Positions 1-9,056 are shown, numbered from the stretch's first letter. The stretch: DNA of 64,000 nucleotides from Salmonirosea aquatica (GCF_009296315.1 NZ_WHLY01000002.1:1922001-1986000), one strand, 5' to 3'. The notes: generated by a model from the letters alone, not told the origin. Numbers and translations: made by a program.

Positions 1-1272
1 CTGATTGCGCTCGAACACCCCCTGAAAATAGACAAGGCCGCCTCGGCCCTGCTCACGGGGGTTTTTTGTTGGCTGGTACTTCTGATCGGCTTCGACACCA
101 TGCCCGCTTTCCAAAACCTGAGCATCGCGGACCCGCACGAGTTACTAAACGAATCGCTCTTCGAGCATCTGGGCGAAATTTCTGGCATCCTCTTTTTTCT
201 GCTGGGTGCCATGACCATTGTCGAACTGGTCGATGCGCATGATGGCTTTCGGGCCATCACTGACCGCATCTCCACCACGAATCGGGTCAAACTGCTGTGG
301 ATCATTTCGTGGGTATCCTTTTTTCTGTCGGCGGGCCTCGACAACATGACCACCACCATCATTATGTGTGCCCTGATCCGCCGCATCGTGAGGCGCCAGG
401 AGAATGTCTGGCTCCTGGGCGGATTTGTAGTCATAGCCGCCAATGCAGGCGGCGCTTTCTCACCCATTGGCGACGTAACTACCATCATGCTCTGGATTGG
501 TGGACAGGTTACGACTTTCCATGTTCTCCAGGAGCTCATCCTACCCTCGCTGGTGAGTCTGCTAGTTCCTTTACTAGCGGCATCTTTTTTCTTGAAAGGC
601 AAAGTGCAGCCGCCCGAAGAGAAATCAGGAGAAATTGGCCACGGGCACATTGGAACCACGCCTCTGGAACAAAATGCTATGTTTGTGTTAGGAGGCATTG
701 GGCTACTGTCGGTACCTGTATTCAAATCCATCACCCACTACCCGCCCTACATGGGGGTACTTCTGTCGGTAGGTGTGCTGTGGTGCTTCACGGAATTGCT
801 CCACCGCTCCAAAGAACTGGAAGTAAAGCGCGGATTGACCGTAGCGAACATCCTGCGCCGCATTGATACACCCAGCATCCTCTTCTTTTTAGGCATATTA
901 CTCGCCGTGGGGGCATTGGATACTTCCGGCCATCTGCGCCTACTGGCTACCACACTCGACGAAACCTTCGGCAATATCTACATTATCAATACGCTCATCG
1001 GGGTACTTTCTTCACTTGTAGACAATGTTCCGCTGGTGGCGGCTACCATGGGTATGTACCCACTCACTGAATTTCAGCCCGACAGCGATTTCTGGAATCT
1101 GTTGGCCTATTGCGCCGGGACGGGCGGCAGTATCCTGATCATCGGTTCGGCGGCGGGCGTGGCCGCAATGGGCATTCTGAAGATCGATTTCGTGTGGTAC
1201 ATGAAACGAATCTCGCTTTACGCTTTGCTCGGTTATTTTTCGGGCATTATCGTGTATTATGTGCTGAATTAA
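1..1272 (+). CDS. nhaD: NhaD-type Na+/H+ antiporter, 5' end outside the window
   Basis: This is the C-terminal 423 codons of an inner-membrane sodium/proton antiporter of the NhaD branch of the ion transporter superfamily. The reading frame is open from base 1, so the true start lies upstream; the ATG at 100 is internal. The protein is a chain of hydrophobic segments. Visible family motifs are LDNMTTTI near residue 112 of the visible part, AANAGGAFSPIGDVTT shortly after, and SSLVDNVPLVAATMG near the C-terminus. The paired DN motifs are typical of this superfamily. It would export Na+ in exchange for protons for pH and salt homeostasis. A hairpin about 100 bp after the stop probably ends the transcript. 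Family assignment is secure; ion preference is inferred from the family. Confidence 0.9.
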   Translation: MIALEHPLKIDKAASALLTGVFCWLVLLIGFDTMPAFQNLSIADPHELLNESLFEHLGEISGILFFLLGAMTIVELVDAHDGFRAITDRISTTNRVKLLWIISWVSFFLSAGLDNMTTTIIMCALIRRIVRRQENVWLLGGFVVIAANAGGAFSPIGDVTTIMLWIGGQVTTFHVLQELILPSLVSLLVPLLAASFFLKGKVQPPEEKSGEIGHGHIGTTPLEQNAMFVLGGIGLLSVPVFKSITHYPPYMGVLLSVGVLWCFTELLHRSKELEVKRGLTVANILRRIDTPSILFFLGILLAVGALDTSGHLRLLATTLDETFGNIYIINTLIGVLSSLVDNVPLVAATMGMYPLTEFQPDSDFWNLLAYCAGTGGSILIIGSAAGVAAMGILKIDFVWYMKRISLYALLGYFSGIIVYYVLN

Positions 1273-1632
1273 CCAGCGACAGTCGGCTACCGAACTATTG
1301 TGTCGCCTGTGTGCCAAGGTACCCTACCCTTCCTTTTTTTCTTTCCAATCATCAGGAAACCATTTTCCTAAGGAAGCACCCCCTTTCATCTACGAAGGGG
1401 GGTGCTTCATGTTTTTAGATAAGGCAAATCGTCCGGTACCGGACACCTTCTGTTCGCAAATGATCATTTGCAATGAATAGAATAATACTATGTATTTGAT
1501 AATCAATGATTAATCATTTTGGTATGGGGTTTTTAACCCCTTTGGCAGAGCGGCATTCAAAAAATTAACAGAAGGGGATGCAACGTAAAGCCCTATTTTT
1601 TCATCCTCTCTAAAAATTAAAACCCCAGCACT
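1273..1632. other. Gene-free, palindrome-rich intergenic region
   Basis: No convincing gene lies here. It holds a terminator-like hairpin (1373-1416), then perfect palindromes at 1431-1444 (centred on GGTACC), 1456-1471 (GCAAATGATCATTTGC) and 1505-1518 (AATGATTAATCATT), then a short hairpin with GGGGTT/AACCCC arms at 1526-1540. The palindromes lie 115-200 bp before the next gene and could be regulator binding sites. I could not place a convincing TAnnTTTG promoter element in it. Confidence 0.6.
1373..1416 (+). terminator. Probable terminator after nhaD
   Basis: Arms GAAGCACCCCCTT (1373-1385) and its complement with one extra G (1395-1408) form a long stem, followed by a short T run at 1412-1416. 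The position, 100 bp after the nhaD stop, fits an intrinsic terminator. Confidence 0.55.
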
Positions 1633-2673
1633 ATGAAAACGAACAAACTGTACCTGACCTTCTTCGCGCTTCTGATGACAGTAAGCGTATATGCCCAGCG
1701 TAATGGTGAGAAACCTTTTTTTACCAAAGATTTTTCCGAAACCTCTTTGAATGCCTTGAAAGTCCAGACCTCGGGTGGTTCTATAACTGTAGAAGGCGAC
1801 CGGAACAGCGGGGTGCGGGTCGAGATGTATGTACGGGCCAACAACTGGAATGGCAATGAGGTCAGCGATGATGAAATAGAAGATCGCCTGAAGCTCTACG
1901 ATATTACGATTCGCCGCGAAAACGACATGGTGGTGGCCATTGCCAAATTAAAAGACAATAACAACATGAACTGGAAAAAGGGATTGTCAATCTCTTTCAA
2001 GGTTGCCACACCCCGTAATTTCACCACCGACCTTAAAACCAGTGGGGGTAGTATCCATCTGGCCTCGCTCACAGGCGAACAGAATTTCACCACCAGCGGC
2101 GGTAGCATCCACGTGGATGGTTTAAAAGGAAACATCAAAGGACGTACCTCGGGCGGCAGTATAGAAGCCACCCACTGCTCCGATGATGTGGATCTGACGA
2201 CTAGTGGCGGCAGCATCAAAGCCGAAAGCATGATGGGTAACATCCGGCTTATTACTTCGGGTGGTAGCATTTCTCTAGCCGACCTCAACGGCAAAGTAAG
2301 AGCTGCAACCAGCGGCGGGGGTATACGGGCCGACGGTATTCAGGGCGAGTTGGACGCCAGCACATCAGGTGGGTCGATCCGGATGCAGAATTTGGCCGCC
2401 AGCGTGAAAGCCAGTACCAGTGCGGGCAGCATCGAGGCTGATTTCGATAAGTTGGGCGATTTCGTTTCGCTTTCGACCTCATCGGGCAGCGTGCGGGTCA
2501 ACATGCCTTTGAACAAGGGACTGGATCTGGATTTGCGCGGCAATAAAGTATCCATTGACTTAAAAAACTTCGATGGGCGTATGGACAAAGACCGGGTGCA
2601 GGGTAGCCTCAATGGCGGCGGTATTCCCATAAAGCTATCGGCCAGCAGCGGTAGTGTGTACGTCAATCAATAA
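1633..2673 (+). CDS. Secreted DUF4097-like protein with 18-residue TSGGSI repeats
   Basis: A 346-residue exported protein of unknown role. Residues 1-22 form a signal peptide ending in VYAQ. After a first TSGGSI at residue 46 and a variable section, residues 136 to about 290 consist of tandem repeats exactly 18 residues long, each starting TSGGSI or a variant (TSGGGI, TSAGSI, TSSGSV); a last ASSGSV sits at the C-terminus. This pattern matches the DUF4097/head-GIN type of right-handed beta-helix found in putative bacterial adhesins. It is probably periplasmic or on the cell surface. It is followed by a strong terminator, so it is likely transcribed alone. No enzymatic motif is visible, and function cannot be assigned beyond the fold. 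Confidence 0.8.
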   Translation: MKTNKLYLTFFALLMTVSVYAQRNGEKPFFTKDFSETSLNALKVQTSGGSITVEGDRNSGVRVEMYVRANNWNGNEVSDDEIEDRLKLYDITIRRENDMVVAIAKLKDNNNMNWKKGLSISFKVATPRNFTTDLKTSGGSIHLASLTGEQNFTTSGGSIHVDGLKGNIKGRTSGGSIEATHCSDDVDLTTSGGSIKAESMMGNIRLITSGGSISLADLNGKVRAATSGGGIRADGIQGELDASTSGGSIRMQNLAASVKASTSAGSIEADFDKLGDFVSLSTSSGSVRVNMPLNKGLDLDLRGNKVSIDLKNFDGRMDKDRVQGSLNGGGIPIKLSASSGSVYVNQ

Positions 2674-2716
2674 GAAAAGAATCTATTAGCCAGGAAAGGG
2701 GCGTTCGTCCCCGCAC

Positions 2717-2745
2717 AAAAGTGTCCGCATGCGGACACTTTTTTT
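2717..2745 (+). terminator. Intrinsic terminator
   Basis: A perfect 26-base palindrome (2717-2742, arms AAAAGTGTCCGCA and complement) runs into a T tract, 44 bp after the stop of the repeat protein. Confidence 0.85.
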
Positions 2746-2853
2746 GTTTAATTATCCTATAAGTACCTGATTTACAAACCAAGTTAGTGATGGCATGGCT
2801 TTTTAAATATGATTAGTCAGGAATACTCTTAACCTAAAAAAAGACTTGACGTT

Positions 2854-5283
2854 ATGCTTAAGAATTACATAAAAATCGCCTTCCGCAACCTGTTTCGCAA
2901 TCGTGTATTCAGCCTTATCAATATCATTGGTTTGGGGCTCGGCATTGCGGCCTTCGTATTTATTCTGGAATACGTAAGTCTGGAAAAAAGTGTAAACCAA
3001 TTCCATACGAATATTGGCCGGATGTACCGATTGCTCGAAGAGGATGAAAACGGGCAATTCGGCAGTCAGGTCGCGCCCGGTTGGGCACCGATTGCGCAGG
3101 AACGATTTCCTGAAATAACCGACTACTGTCGTTTTGAGGAAGGAATCGCGTCGGGTATCGTGCAAAAAGCTAAAGGTGATGTATCATTTAGGGAAGAAAA
3201 CATCGGTTATGTCGAGGGTAATTTCTTCTCATTTTTCAATTTTCCTCTGGTAAGCGGAAAAGCGGAAGCATTGAAGCAGCCCAATACCGTTTTTCTTTCC
3301 GCTTCTTCCGCTCAAAAGTATTTCTCCGGGGAGTCACCACTCGGCCAGACGCTAACGCTTTACAATCAATTTGGCAAAACACCCTATACCGTAGGTGGCG
3401 TCTTTGCGGATATGACCGATCAGTCGGATATTCGTTACGACCTGGTATTTTCCCTGGAAACTTTACGGAATCCGGCAAACCTGAATGGCAACGATTGGGC
3501 AGCCTTGGATAACATTGAAGATACCTACATTACAACTATTTTACTTACCAAAGACAAAACCGATTATCGGCAGCTCGAAAAAAAACTCGAAGCCCTGCGT
3601 AACGAACAGAAAATAGTAGAGGAAACAGGAACGGACTTTCGCCTCCAGCCCGTAGCTAACCTACACCTGGCGGCCTCGACGAACGATCCATTTCCAACGG
3701 TCGGTAATGTGAGGTACGTTTACATTCTGGCAGGCGTTGCCTTACTGATATTGTTCATTGCCTGGTTCAACTACGTTAACCTCTCCACAGCCAACGCCCT
3801 GAAACGTGCGGGGGAAGTAGGTGTCCGCAAAGCAATCGGGGCAACGCAGTCCAATCTGATCAGGCAATTTTTAGGCGAATCGCTGTTGACTAATTTCCTG
3901 GGATTCGGCCTTGCCAGTGTACTGATCATTTCGTTGCAGCCTTTTTTTCAGGAATTGATCGGAAAGGAAGTATCGCTGCAAATCCTGAGTGAAACACCCG
4001 TTTGGGCCTATGGCCTGGGAATGTTGATGGCTGGTACACTACTTTCTGGGCTATACACAGCCTGGGTACTTTCCAATTTCAAACCTATTGAAACGCTGAA
4101 AGGCAAAGTCGGTAGCAATGCCAAAGGAATTTGGTTGCGCAAAGGGCTGGTAGTGGGTCAGTTTGCCATTTCAACTTGCCTGATTCTGGCCACGATTGTC
4201 ATCTTCAGTCAGTTGCGCTACATGCAAAACCTGGATTTGGGAATAAAAGCCGAGCAGATGCTGGTTATCTCCGGTCCACAAATTAACAAGGACAGTACCT
4301 TTTCGATTCGAAAAAGCGCTTTTGCCAATACATTGGCGCAGCAAAGTTTCGTACAGGAGTACGGTACCTCGGGCAGCGTTCCGGGCCGTTATTACAACTT
4401 CCGTACAGCAGGATTCACGCAGCCGGGTTCCCGGCCCAAAGATGAACTGAAGTCCTACGCATTTGCTATCATCGGCGACCGCTACTTAAAAACTTACGGC
4501 ATTCCGTTGGTGGCGGGGCGGAATTTTACCCCCGAAGAAACAGCAGTCGAATGGAACGATAATTCGAAGGTACTACTCAATGAGCGAGCCGTAGCCGAGT
4601 TGGGTTTTAAGTCGCCCGAGGAAGCCATACGAACCAAAGTGAAGTGGGACGAGCGCTACCTGGATGTGATTGGCGTCGTGAAAGACTACCACCACACCAG
4701 CGTCCAGAACGACATCGACCCGGTTTTCTTTTATCCCCAGAATTCCTCCTCTTATTATAGCATCCGCCTGACGCCCGAGCACATGAGCGACAAGGTAGCT
4801 TCTCTCGAAAAGCTATATAAATCGTCTTTTCCCGGTAATCCATTTGAGTACTTCTTTGTGGATGAAAACTACCAGAAAGCCTACGTCACCGAGCGACAAT
4901 ACGGACAGCTTTTCTCGACGGCTTCCATTCTGGCCATTTTCATTGCCTGCCTGGGGTTATTCGGCCTGGCTACTTTTACGGTAGAAGCCCGCACTAAAGA
5001 AATCGGGGTTCGCAAGGTACTGGGAGCGTCCGTAGCCAGCGTGGTGGTACTGCTCAGTAAGGATTTCCTGAAACTTGTCGGGATCGGTATACTTATTGCT
5101 GCACCCGTAGCAGCCTACTTTCTGCGGCAATGGCTACAGGATTTCGCCTACCGCATCGACATTGAGTGGTGGGTGTACGCCGCCACCGGGTTAGTGGCCG
5201 TCTCCATTGCCTGCCTTACGGTTGGGTACCAGTCCGTGCGGGCTGGGTTAATGAATCCGGTAGATTCGTTGCGTTCGGAGTAA
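2854..5283 (+). CDS. ABC transporter permease, MacB/FtsX type, fused double unit
   Basis: An 809-residue inner-membrane protein with two MacB-PCD/FtsX units, the usual Bacteroidota layout. The N-terminus (NYIKIAFRNLFRNRVFSL) is the family signature, followed by a first transmembrane helix, a large periplasmic domain, three helices around residues 285-400, a second helix-plus-periplasmic-domain unit from about 425, and a last three-helix bundle from about 690. The motifs GVRKAIGA and GVRKVLGA mark the FtsX cytoplasmic loops of the two halves. Such proteins act with a separate ATPase as mechanotransmission or export systems. No ATPase adjoins it; an ATPase gene of the right type lies 3.9 kb downstream at 9196. 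The pairing is only a guess. The substrate is unknown. Confidence 0.88.
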   Translation: MLKNYIKIAFRNLFRNRVFSLINIIGLGLGIAAFVFILEYVSLEKSVNQFHTNIGRMYRLLEEDENGQFGSQVAPGWAPIAQERFPEITDYCRFEEGIASGIVQKAKGDVSFREENIGYVEGNFFSFFNFPLVSGKAEALKQPNTVFLSASSAQKYFSGESPLGQTLTLYNQFGKTPYTVGGVFADMTDQSDIRYDLVFSLETLRNPANLNGNDWAALDNIEDTYITTILLTKDKTDYRQLEKKLEALRNEQKIVEETGTDFRLQPVANLHLAASTNDPFPTVGNVRYVYILAGVALLILFIAWFNYVNLSTANALKRAGEVGVRKAIGATQSNLIRQFLGESLLTNFLGFGLASVLIISLQPFFQELIGKEVSLQILSETPVWAYGLGMLMAGTLLSGLYTAWVLSNFKPIETLKGKVGSNAKGIWLRKGLVVGQFAISTCLILATIVIFSQLRYMQNLDLGIKAEQMLVISGPQINKDSTFSIRKSAFANTLAQQSFVQEYGTSGSVPGRYYNFRTAGFTQPGSRPKDELKSYAFAIIGDRYLKTYGIPLVAGRNFTPEETAVEWNDNSKVLLNERAVAELGFKSPEEAIRTKVKWDERYLDVIGVVKDYHHTSVQNDIDPVFFYPQNSSSYYSIRLTPEHMSDKVASLEKLYKSSFPGNPFEYFFVDENYQKAYVTERQYGQLFSTASILAIFIACLGLFGLATFTVEARTKEIGVRKVLGASVASVVVLLSKDFLKLVGIGILIAAPVAAYFLRQWLQDFAYRIDIEWWVYAATGLVAVSIACLTVGYQSVRAGLMNPVDSLRSE

Positions 5284-5296
5284 TGACGTACTTTTG
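5269..5296 (+). promoter_or_regulatory. Putative promoter for the DUF3817 gene
   Basis: TACTTTTG (5289-5296) matches the Bacteroidota -7 element TAnnTTTG, with TTG at 5269-5271 about 17 bp upstream. It overlaps the end of the permease gene and lies about 40 bp before the ATG at 5337. Confidence 0.45.
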
Positions 5297-5336
5297 TGGC
5301 TAAATTATCCTTTTGCCCAAAAGAAAATTTAATTCC

Positions 5337-5633
5337 ATGTTATCACAGCTCATCAGCACCCCTCTCGGCCGGCTCCGTATTGTGGCTTTTCTGGAGGGGT
5401 GCTCTTTCCTACTGCTAGGATTCACCATGATCCTCAAATACAAGTACGCCATGCCTAAGCCCAACTACGTGGTAGGTATGGCACATGGCGTGCTTTTCAT
5501 AACCTATGTGCTGCTGGTTTTGCAGGTTGCCTATCTTTACAAGTGGCCCAAGCTGAAAATATTCTGGGCCTTTGTAGCATCGTTGGTACCGTTCGGGACT
5601 TTCTACGCCGAAAAAAACCTGTATCAGAAGTAA
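5337..5633 (+). CDS. DUF3817 family membrane protein
   Basis: A 98-residue protein with three predicted membrane helices. The opening STPLGRLRIVAFLEGCSFLLL and the later VGMAHGVLF are typical of DUF3817, a small integral membrane family of unknown role. I chose the ATG at 5337; a TTG start at 5313 would add eight charged residues that the family normally lacks and would place the start close to the putative promoter. It ends 12 bp before the next gene, so the two are probably cotranscribed. Confidence 0.8.
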   Translation: MLSQLISTPLGRLRIVAFLEGCSFLLLGFTMILKYKYAMPKPNYVVGMAHGVLFITYVLLVLQVAYLYKWPKLKIFWAFVASLVPFGTFYAEKNLYQK

Positions 5634-5645
5634 AACTTCAGAATC

Positions 5646-6065
5646 ATGCAGTTCGATCCTGACAATCCCATCATCCGGTTGTGCGCGGAGGGAATTAACC
5701 ACGAGGGTGAAAGCAAGGAAGCTGCCTCCAAACTGTACCATCAGGCCTGGAACGAGGCTACCACTTCTTTCGAGAAGTTCATTGCCGCTCACTACCTGGC
5801 TCGCGTTCAGCCCAGTGTAGCAGAGAAGTTGCAGTGGGACAAAACCGCTTTGGTTATGGCGTTGCAATCGAATGATGAAAGTGCCAAAGCCGCCTACCCT
5901 TCCTTGTACCTCAACATTGCCAAAGGCTATGAAGATTTGAATGACCTGGTCAACGCCCGGCAGCATTATCAACTGGCCCTCTCGTTTTCTGAGCAACTTA
6001 AAGAGGATGGCTACGGGAAAATGATCCGGGCAGGTATCGCGGCGGGCATCGGCCGGGTGGAATAA
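5646..6065 (+). CDS. Small helical TPR-like protein
   Basis: A 139-residue soluble protein without signal peptide, made almost wholly of helix-forming sequence. Around residues 85-120 the pattern LYLNIAKGYEDLNDL then ARQHYQLALSFSEQL resembles a tetratricopeptide pair, and the region around residue 25-50 (KLYHQAWNEATTSFEKFIAAHYLA) resembles another. Similar short Bacteroidota proteins have been labelled rRNA methyltransferases, but no SAM-binding motif is visible here. It probably mediates protein-protein contact. It follows the DUF3817 gene by 12 bp. Confidence 0.65.
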   Translation: MQFDPDNPIIRLCAEGINHEGESKEAASKLYHQAWNEATTSFEKFIAAHYLARVQPSVAEKLQWDKTALVMALQSNDESAKAAYPSLYLNIAKGYEDLNDLVNARQHYQLALSFSEQLKEDGYGKMIRAGIAAGIGRVE

Positions 6066-6188
6066 GGGTACCTGTTCTACTGAACAATGCAGGAGATTTC
6101 CCAATGTTAAGTTTTCGCTTACATTACCAAATTGTTAAGCCGGGCGAAATCTTTAGCAGACCGAATGCGTTTTTAACTTCCACAGCCA

Positions 6189-7619
6189 GTGGAAAATAAC
6201 CACAAAAACGCCGCTCCTGCCTTGAAATCAGCCGATACCCTGACAGATGAATCCGAACTGTCCCTTACGGAGCCTTCCTACCTTACCGCGCCTTTTACAA
6301 GAACCGACTTTGGTACTGATTTCCGTTGGGGTACCGCTACCGCCGCCTATCAGATCGAAGGAGCTACGACCACGCACGGACGCGGGCCTTCGATTTGGGA
6401 TAGCTTCGCAAAGCGGCGCGGTAAAATCAAAAACGGTCACCATGCCGAACAGGCCTGCGAACATTACTGCCGTTATGAAGGAGATCTGGAGCTGGTGCAG
6501 CAACTAGGCTTCGGCGAGTACCGTTTTTCGATCTCCTGGTCGCGGCTGCTACCCAATGGAATCGGAAATATCAATCAGGAAGGTGTGGATTTTTATCATC
6601 GCATCATCGACAAGTGCCTGTCTCTGAACATTGAGCCCTGGATTACGCTGTATCATTGGGATCTGCCGCAGGCTTTGCAGAATCGAGGTGGCTGGAAAAA
6701 CCGCGCAATTGTCGACTGGTTCACAGAATACACCGACCTCTGCACTCGTGAATACGGTTCGAAGGTAAAGAATTGGCTGATCCTGAACGAGCCGATGGCC
6801 GTGGCCGCCCTCGGCTATACAACCGGCCAGCACGCGCCAGGCCAGCGCGGATTACACAACTTCCTGCCCGTAGTACACCATTTGGCGCTGTGCCAGGCCG
6901 CAGGAGGGCGCGCAGTACGCCGGAATGTACCGGATGCTTTCGTAGGTACTACCTTTTCCTGCTCGTCCATTGAGCCTTTTACGGCCTCGCAACGGGATAG
7001 TCGGGCGGCCCGGCGGGTGGATGCCCTGATGAACCGGCTGTTTATCGAGCCTTGCCTGGGCCTGGGGTACCCAACGGATGCCTTTCCCTTTTTGAAAAAA
7101 ACCAACCAATACATGCTCCCTGGCGACGAGGAAAAACTCCGGTTTGATTTCGATTTCGTGGGTCTGCAGAATTACTTCCGAGTGATAGTCCGGCATTCCT
7201 ACCTGCGTCCGGTGCTGTGGGCTAGCGAAGTAAAATCAACCACCCGGCCCCGCACCGCCATGGATTGGGAAATTGCGCCCGAGGGCATGTATGCCATCTT
7301 GAAACAATTTGGTAGGTACCCTGGAATAAAACAAATCATCATTTCTGAAAACGGAGCTGCTTTTCCCGACGAACTCCGTGAAGGCCAGGTGCATGACCCG
7401 GCCAGGATCGATTTTTTTAGCAAGTATTTGCAGAATCTGCTCCGGGCCAAACGTGAAGGCGTGAACGTAAAGGGGTACTTTGTGTGGTCGCTGCTGGACA
7501 ACTTCGAATGGGCCGAGGGCTACGACGCCCGGTTTGGATTAGTGCACGTAGATTACGCCACCCAGCAAAGGACGGTGAAAAGTTCGGGACGCTGGTTTGC
7601 TAATTTTTTGCGGAATTAG
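6189..7619 (+). CDS. GH1 beta-glucosidase
   Basis: A 476-residue glycoside hydrolase of family 1, hydrolysing terminal beta-linked glucose or related sugars with retention. The barrel starts near residue 38 (TDFRWGTATAAYQIEGA). TLYHWDLPQ, the acid/base glutamate E201 in LNEP and the nucleophile E387 in SENG are all present, so it should be active. No in-frame ATG precedes the conserved region, so I use the GTG at 6189; this gives about 37 extra residues rich in small polar residues with no signal peptide, implying a cytoplasmic enzyme. It stands alone between two small genes on the same strand. The substrate is not resolved; beta-glucosidase is the commonest activity of bacterial GH1. Confidence 0.92.
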   Translation: MENNHKNAAPALKSADTLTDESELSLTEPSYLTAPFTRTDFGTDFRWGTATAAYQIEGATTTHGRGPSIWDSFAKRRGKIKNGHHAEQACEHYCRYEGDLELVQQLGFGEYRFSISWSRLLPNGIGNINQEGVDFYHRIIDKCLSLNIEPWITLYHWDLPQALQNRGGWKNRAIVDWFTEYTDLCTREYGSKVKNWLILNEPMAVAALGYTTGQHAPGQRGLHNFLPVVHHLALCQAAGGRAVRRNVPDAFVGTTFSCSSIEPFTASQRDSRAARRVDALMNRLFIEPCLGLGYPTDAFPFLKKTNQYMLPGDEEKLRFDFDFVGLQNYFRVIVRHSYLRPVLWASEVKSTTRPRTAMDWEIAPEGMYAILKQFGRYPGIKQIIISENGAAFPDELREGQVHDPARIDFFSKYLQNLLRAKREGVNVKGYFVWSLLDNFEWAEGYDARFGLVHVDYATQQRTVKSSGRWFANFLRN

Positions 7620-7679
7620 CGTAAGGTACCCCAACCCTTTAGGCGGTTAGTGGGTCTTAGCTAAAAAACTTCAAAACCA

Positions 7680-7687
7680 TATTTTTG
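7680..7687 (+). promoter_or_regulatory. TAnnTTTG element abutting a start codon
   Basis: TATTTTTG lies only two bases before the ATG at 7690. If it is a working -7 element the transcript would begin at or after the start codon, that is, be leaderless or nearly so. Confidence 0.35.
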
Positions 7688-7689
7688 CC

Positions 7690-8061
7690 ATGAAATCAAT
7701 CATTGTATTACTGGGTCTGCTGGTTTGGGCAGGCTGCGACAAATCCGACATCGAAATCAGCAGCGAGGTGGTAGACACCCCGGCGCGCATCGTTAGTAAC
7801 CTGGCCGTGGATGGCTGCGAGTGGCATTTTGAAATAGCCAATGCCGACTCCTCCACCATTACCACCTACGTACCGACCGTATCTTCGGAGCCCAAAGTAA
7901 AAACCCTGGTTCCCAAGTACGGGACAGAGGATGCCTATTCTTTCATCGATGTAAATATCAAGTACCGCCTCACCAACCAAAAGCGCACCATCACCTGCGG
8001 TTTTGGACATAAGTCGGAGGTGACGGCCATCGAGATAGACGAAATCCAGCGATTGGAATAG
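7690..8061 (+). CDS. Small lipoprotein of unknown function
   Basis: A 123-residue predicted lipoprotein. The signal sequence has the lipobox VWAGC with the acylated cysteine at residue 16, followed by an Asp-rich start to the mature protein (CDKSD). The mature part contains alternating beta-type sequence and several charged residues but no motif I recognise. It is followed by another exported protein gene 108 bp downstream. Likely anchored in the inner or outer membrane facing the periplasm. No function assigned. Confidence 0.7.
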   Translation: MKSIIVLLGLLVWAGCDKSDIEISSEVVDTPARIVSNLAVDGCEWHFEIANADSSTITTYVPTVSSEPKVKTLVPKYGTEDAYSFIDVNIKYRLTNQKRTITCGFGHKSEVTAIEIDEIQRLE

Positions 8062-8169
8062 AAGGTACCCCTTTATTTTTCTTGAGAATGACGGGGTGCG
8101 TGCAACCTTCGGGGGAATTGGTACATCTATACTTCAAACGAAAATAGAAAACCAAAACGATCGTATGCC

Positions 8170-8943
8170 ATGAAAACCAACCGTACCCTACTCGCAATCA
8201 CCGCCCTTTTCCTGTCCATCACTTCCTGGACCCTTGCCCAGTCATCGCTGGACGCCCGTGACATTATTCAGAAAATCGATAAGAAACAGGAGGTACAGTA
8301 CAGCAATGCCGTTATCCGCGGCACCCTGGACCTGACCGAACTAGCCAATCAGAAGCGGGTCAATAATGCAAAACTTAGCACCGAAGAATACAAAAGCCGG
8401 GTGGAGGTACCTTTGACTTTTCGGAACTGTACGTTCAAAGGCGATATCATTGCTTATAAAACGCTGGACAGAGATGGCAAAAGCCGCAGCAATTGGCTAG
8501 GCAGCGATCAGATTCTGTACACTGCCGATTTCAAGGAAAAAGTTATTTTTGAAAACTGCACTTTCGAAGGTAAAACCGAATTCAAGTACTCCGAATTTGC
8601 CGAAATGGCGGTTTTCAATGATAACAAGTTTCGTAACGAGGCCAATTTTAAGTATGCCGATTTTCGGGAAGACGCCCGCTTCGAAGGCAGTGATTTTAGC
8701 CGTTCGGCCAACTTCAAGTACGCCGATTTCCGTAGCGCTGCTCTCTTTGCCAATGCCCGGATTAACGATTATGCCGACTTTAAATACGCCGAATTTGACA
8801 ATGGAGCGAGTTTTCTGAAGACCAGGTTCAATGGCTCAGCTGATTTCAAGTATGCGGAGTTTGCCAGACAAGGCGACTTTTCAGGGGCCGATTTTCGCTC
8901 CAATCCGGATTTCAAATACACCAAGGGTCGGCGCACTATGTAG
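8170..8943 (+). CDS. Secreted pentapeptide-like protein with 22-residue FKYADF repeats
   Basis: A 257-residue exported protein. Residues 1-24 form a signal peptide ending in LAQ. From residue 138 to the end FKY(S/A)(D/E)F recurs exactly every 22 residues: the codons for FKY start at 8581, 8647, 8713, 8779, 8845 and 8911, always 66 bp apart. Between them are further F-centred units such as ARFEGSDF. This resembles the pentapeptide_3 type of quadrilateral beta-helix, but with a 22- rather than 20-residue turn. Residues 70-135 contain less regular units (FRNCTFKGDI, FENCTFEGKT). Function is unknown; the repeat could be structural or mimic a ligand surface. A strong terminator follows. Confidence 0.8.
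   Translation: MKTNRTLLAITALFLSITSWTLAQSSLDARDIIQKIDKKQEVQYSNAVIRGTLDLTELANQKRVNNAKLSTEEYKSRVEVPLTFRNCTFKGDIIAYKTLDRDGKSRSNWLGSDQILYTADFKEKVIFENCTFEGKTEFKYSEFAEMAVFNDNKFRNEANFKYADFREDARFEGSDFSRSANFKYADFRSAALFANARINDYADFKYAEFDNGASFLKTRFNGSADFKYAEFARQGDFSGADFRSNPDFKYTKGRRTM
8581..8925 (+). repeat. 66-bp coding tandem repeats
   Basis: Five full and one partial unit of 66 bp, each opening with codons for Phe-Lys-Tyr. Nucleotide identity between units is partial (third codon positions vary), so the array is old and held by protein constraint rather than recently expanded. Confidence 0.8.
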
Positions 8944-9010
8944 GCTGCCCTTCGTCACCGGCAGTCTGCGAAAGCCCTCATGCAATCGATTGTCAGTGTT
9001 ATTAAATTAC

Positions 9011-9056
9011 CGTCCGAAAGCGTACAAATACTGTACGCTTTCGGACGTTTTTTTTT
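9011..9056 (+). terminator. Strong intrinsic terminator
   Basis: A perfect 16-bp stem (9011-9026 with 9032-9047), a five-base loop and a nine-base T tract, 68 bp after the repeat protein. Confidence 0.92.

Noticed and set aside
5415-6104. 229-codon minus-strand frame across two small genes
   Set aside because: It spans the intergenic gap of two plus-strand genes with better coding evidence and shows no known domain.
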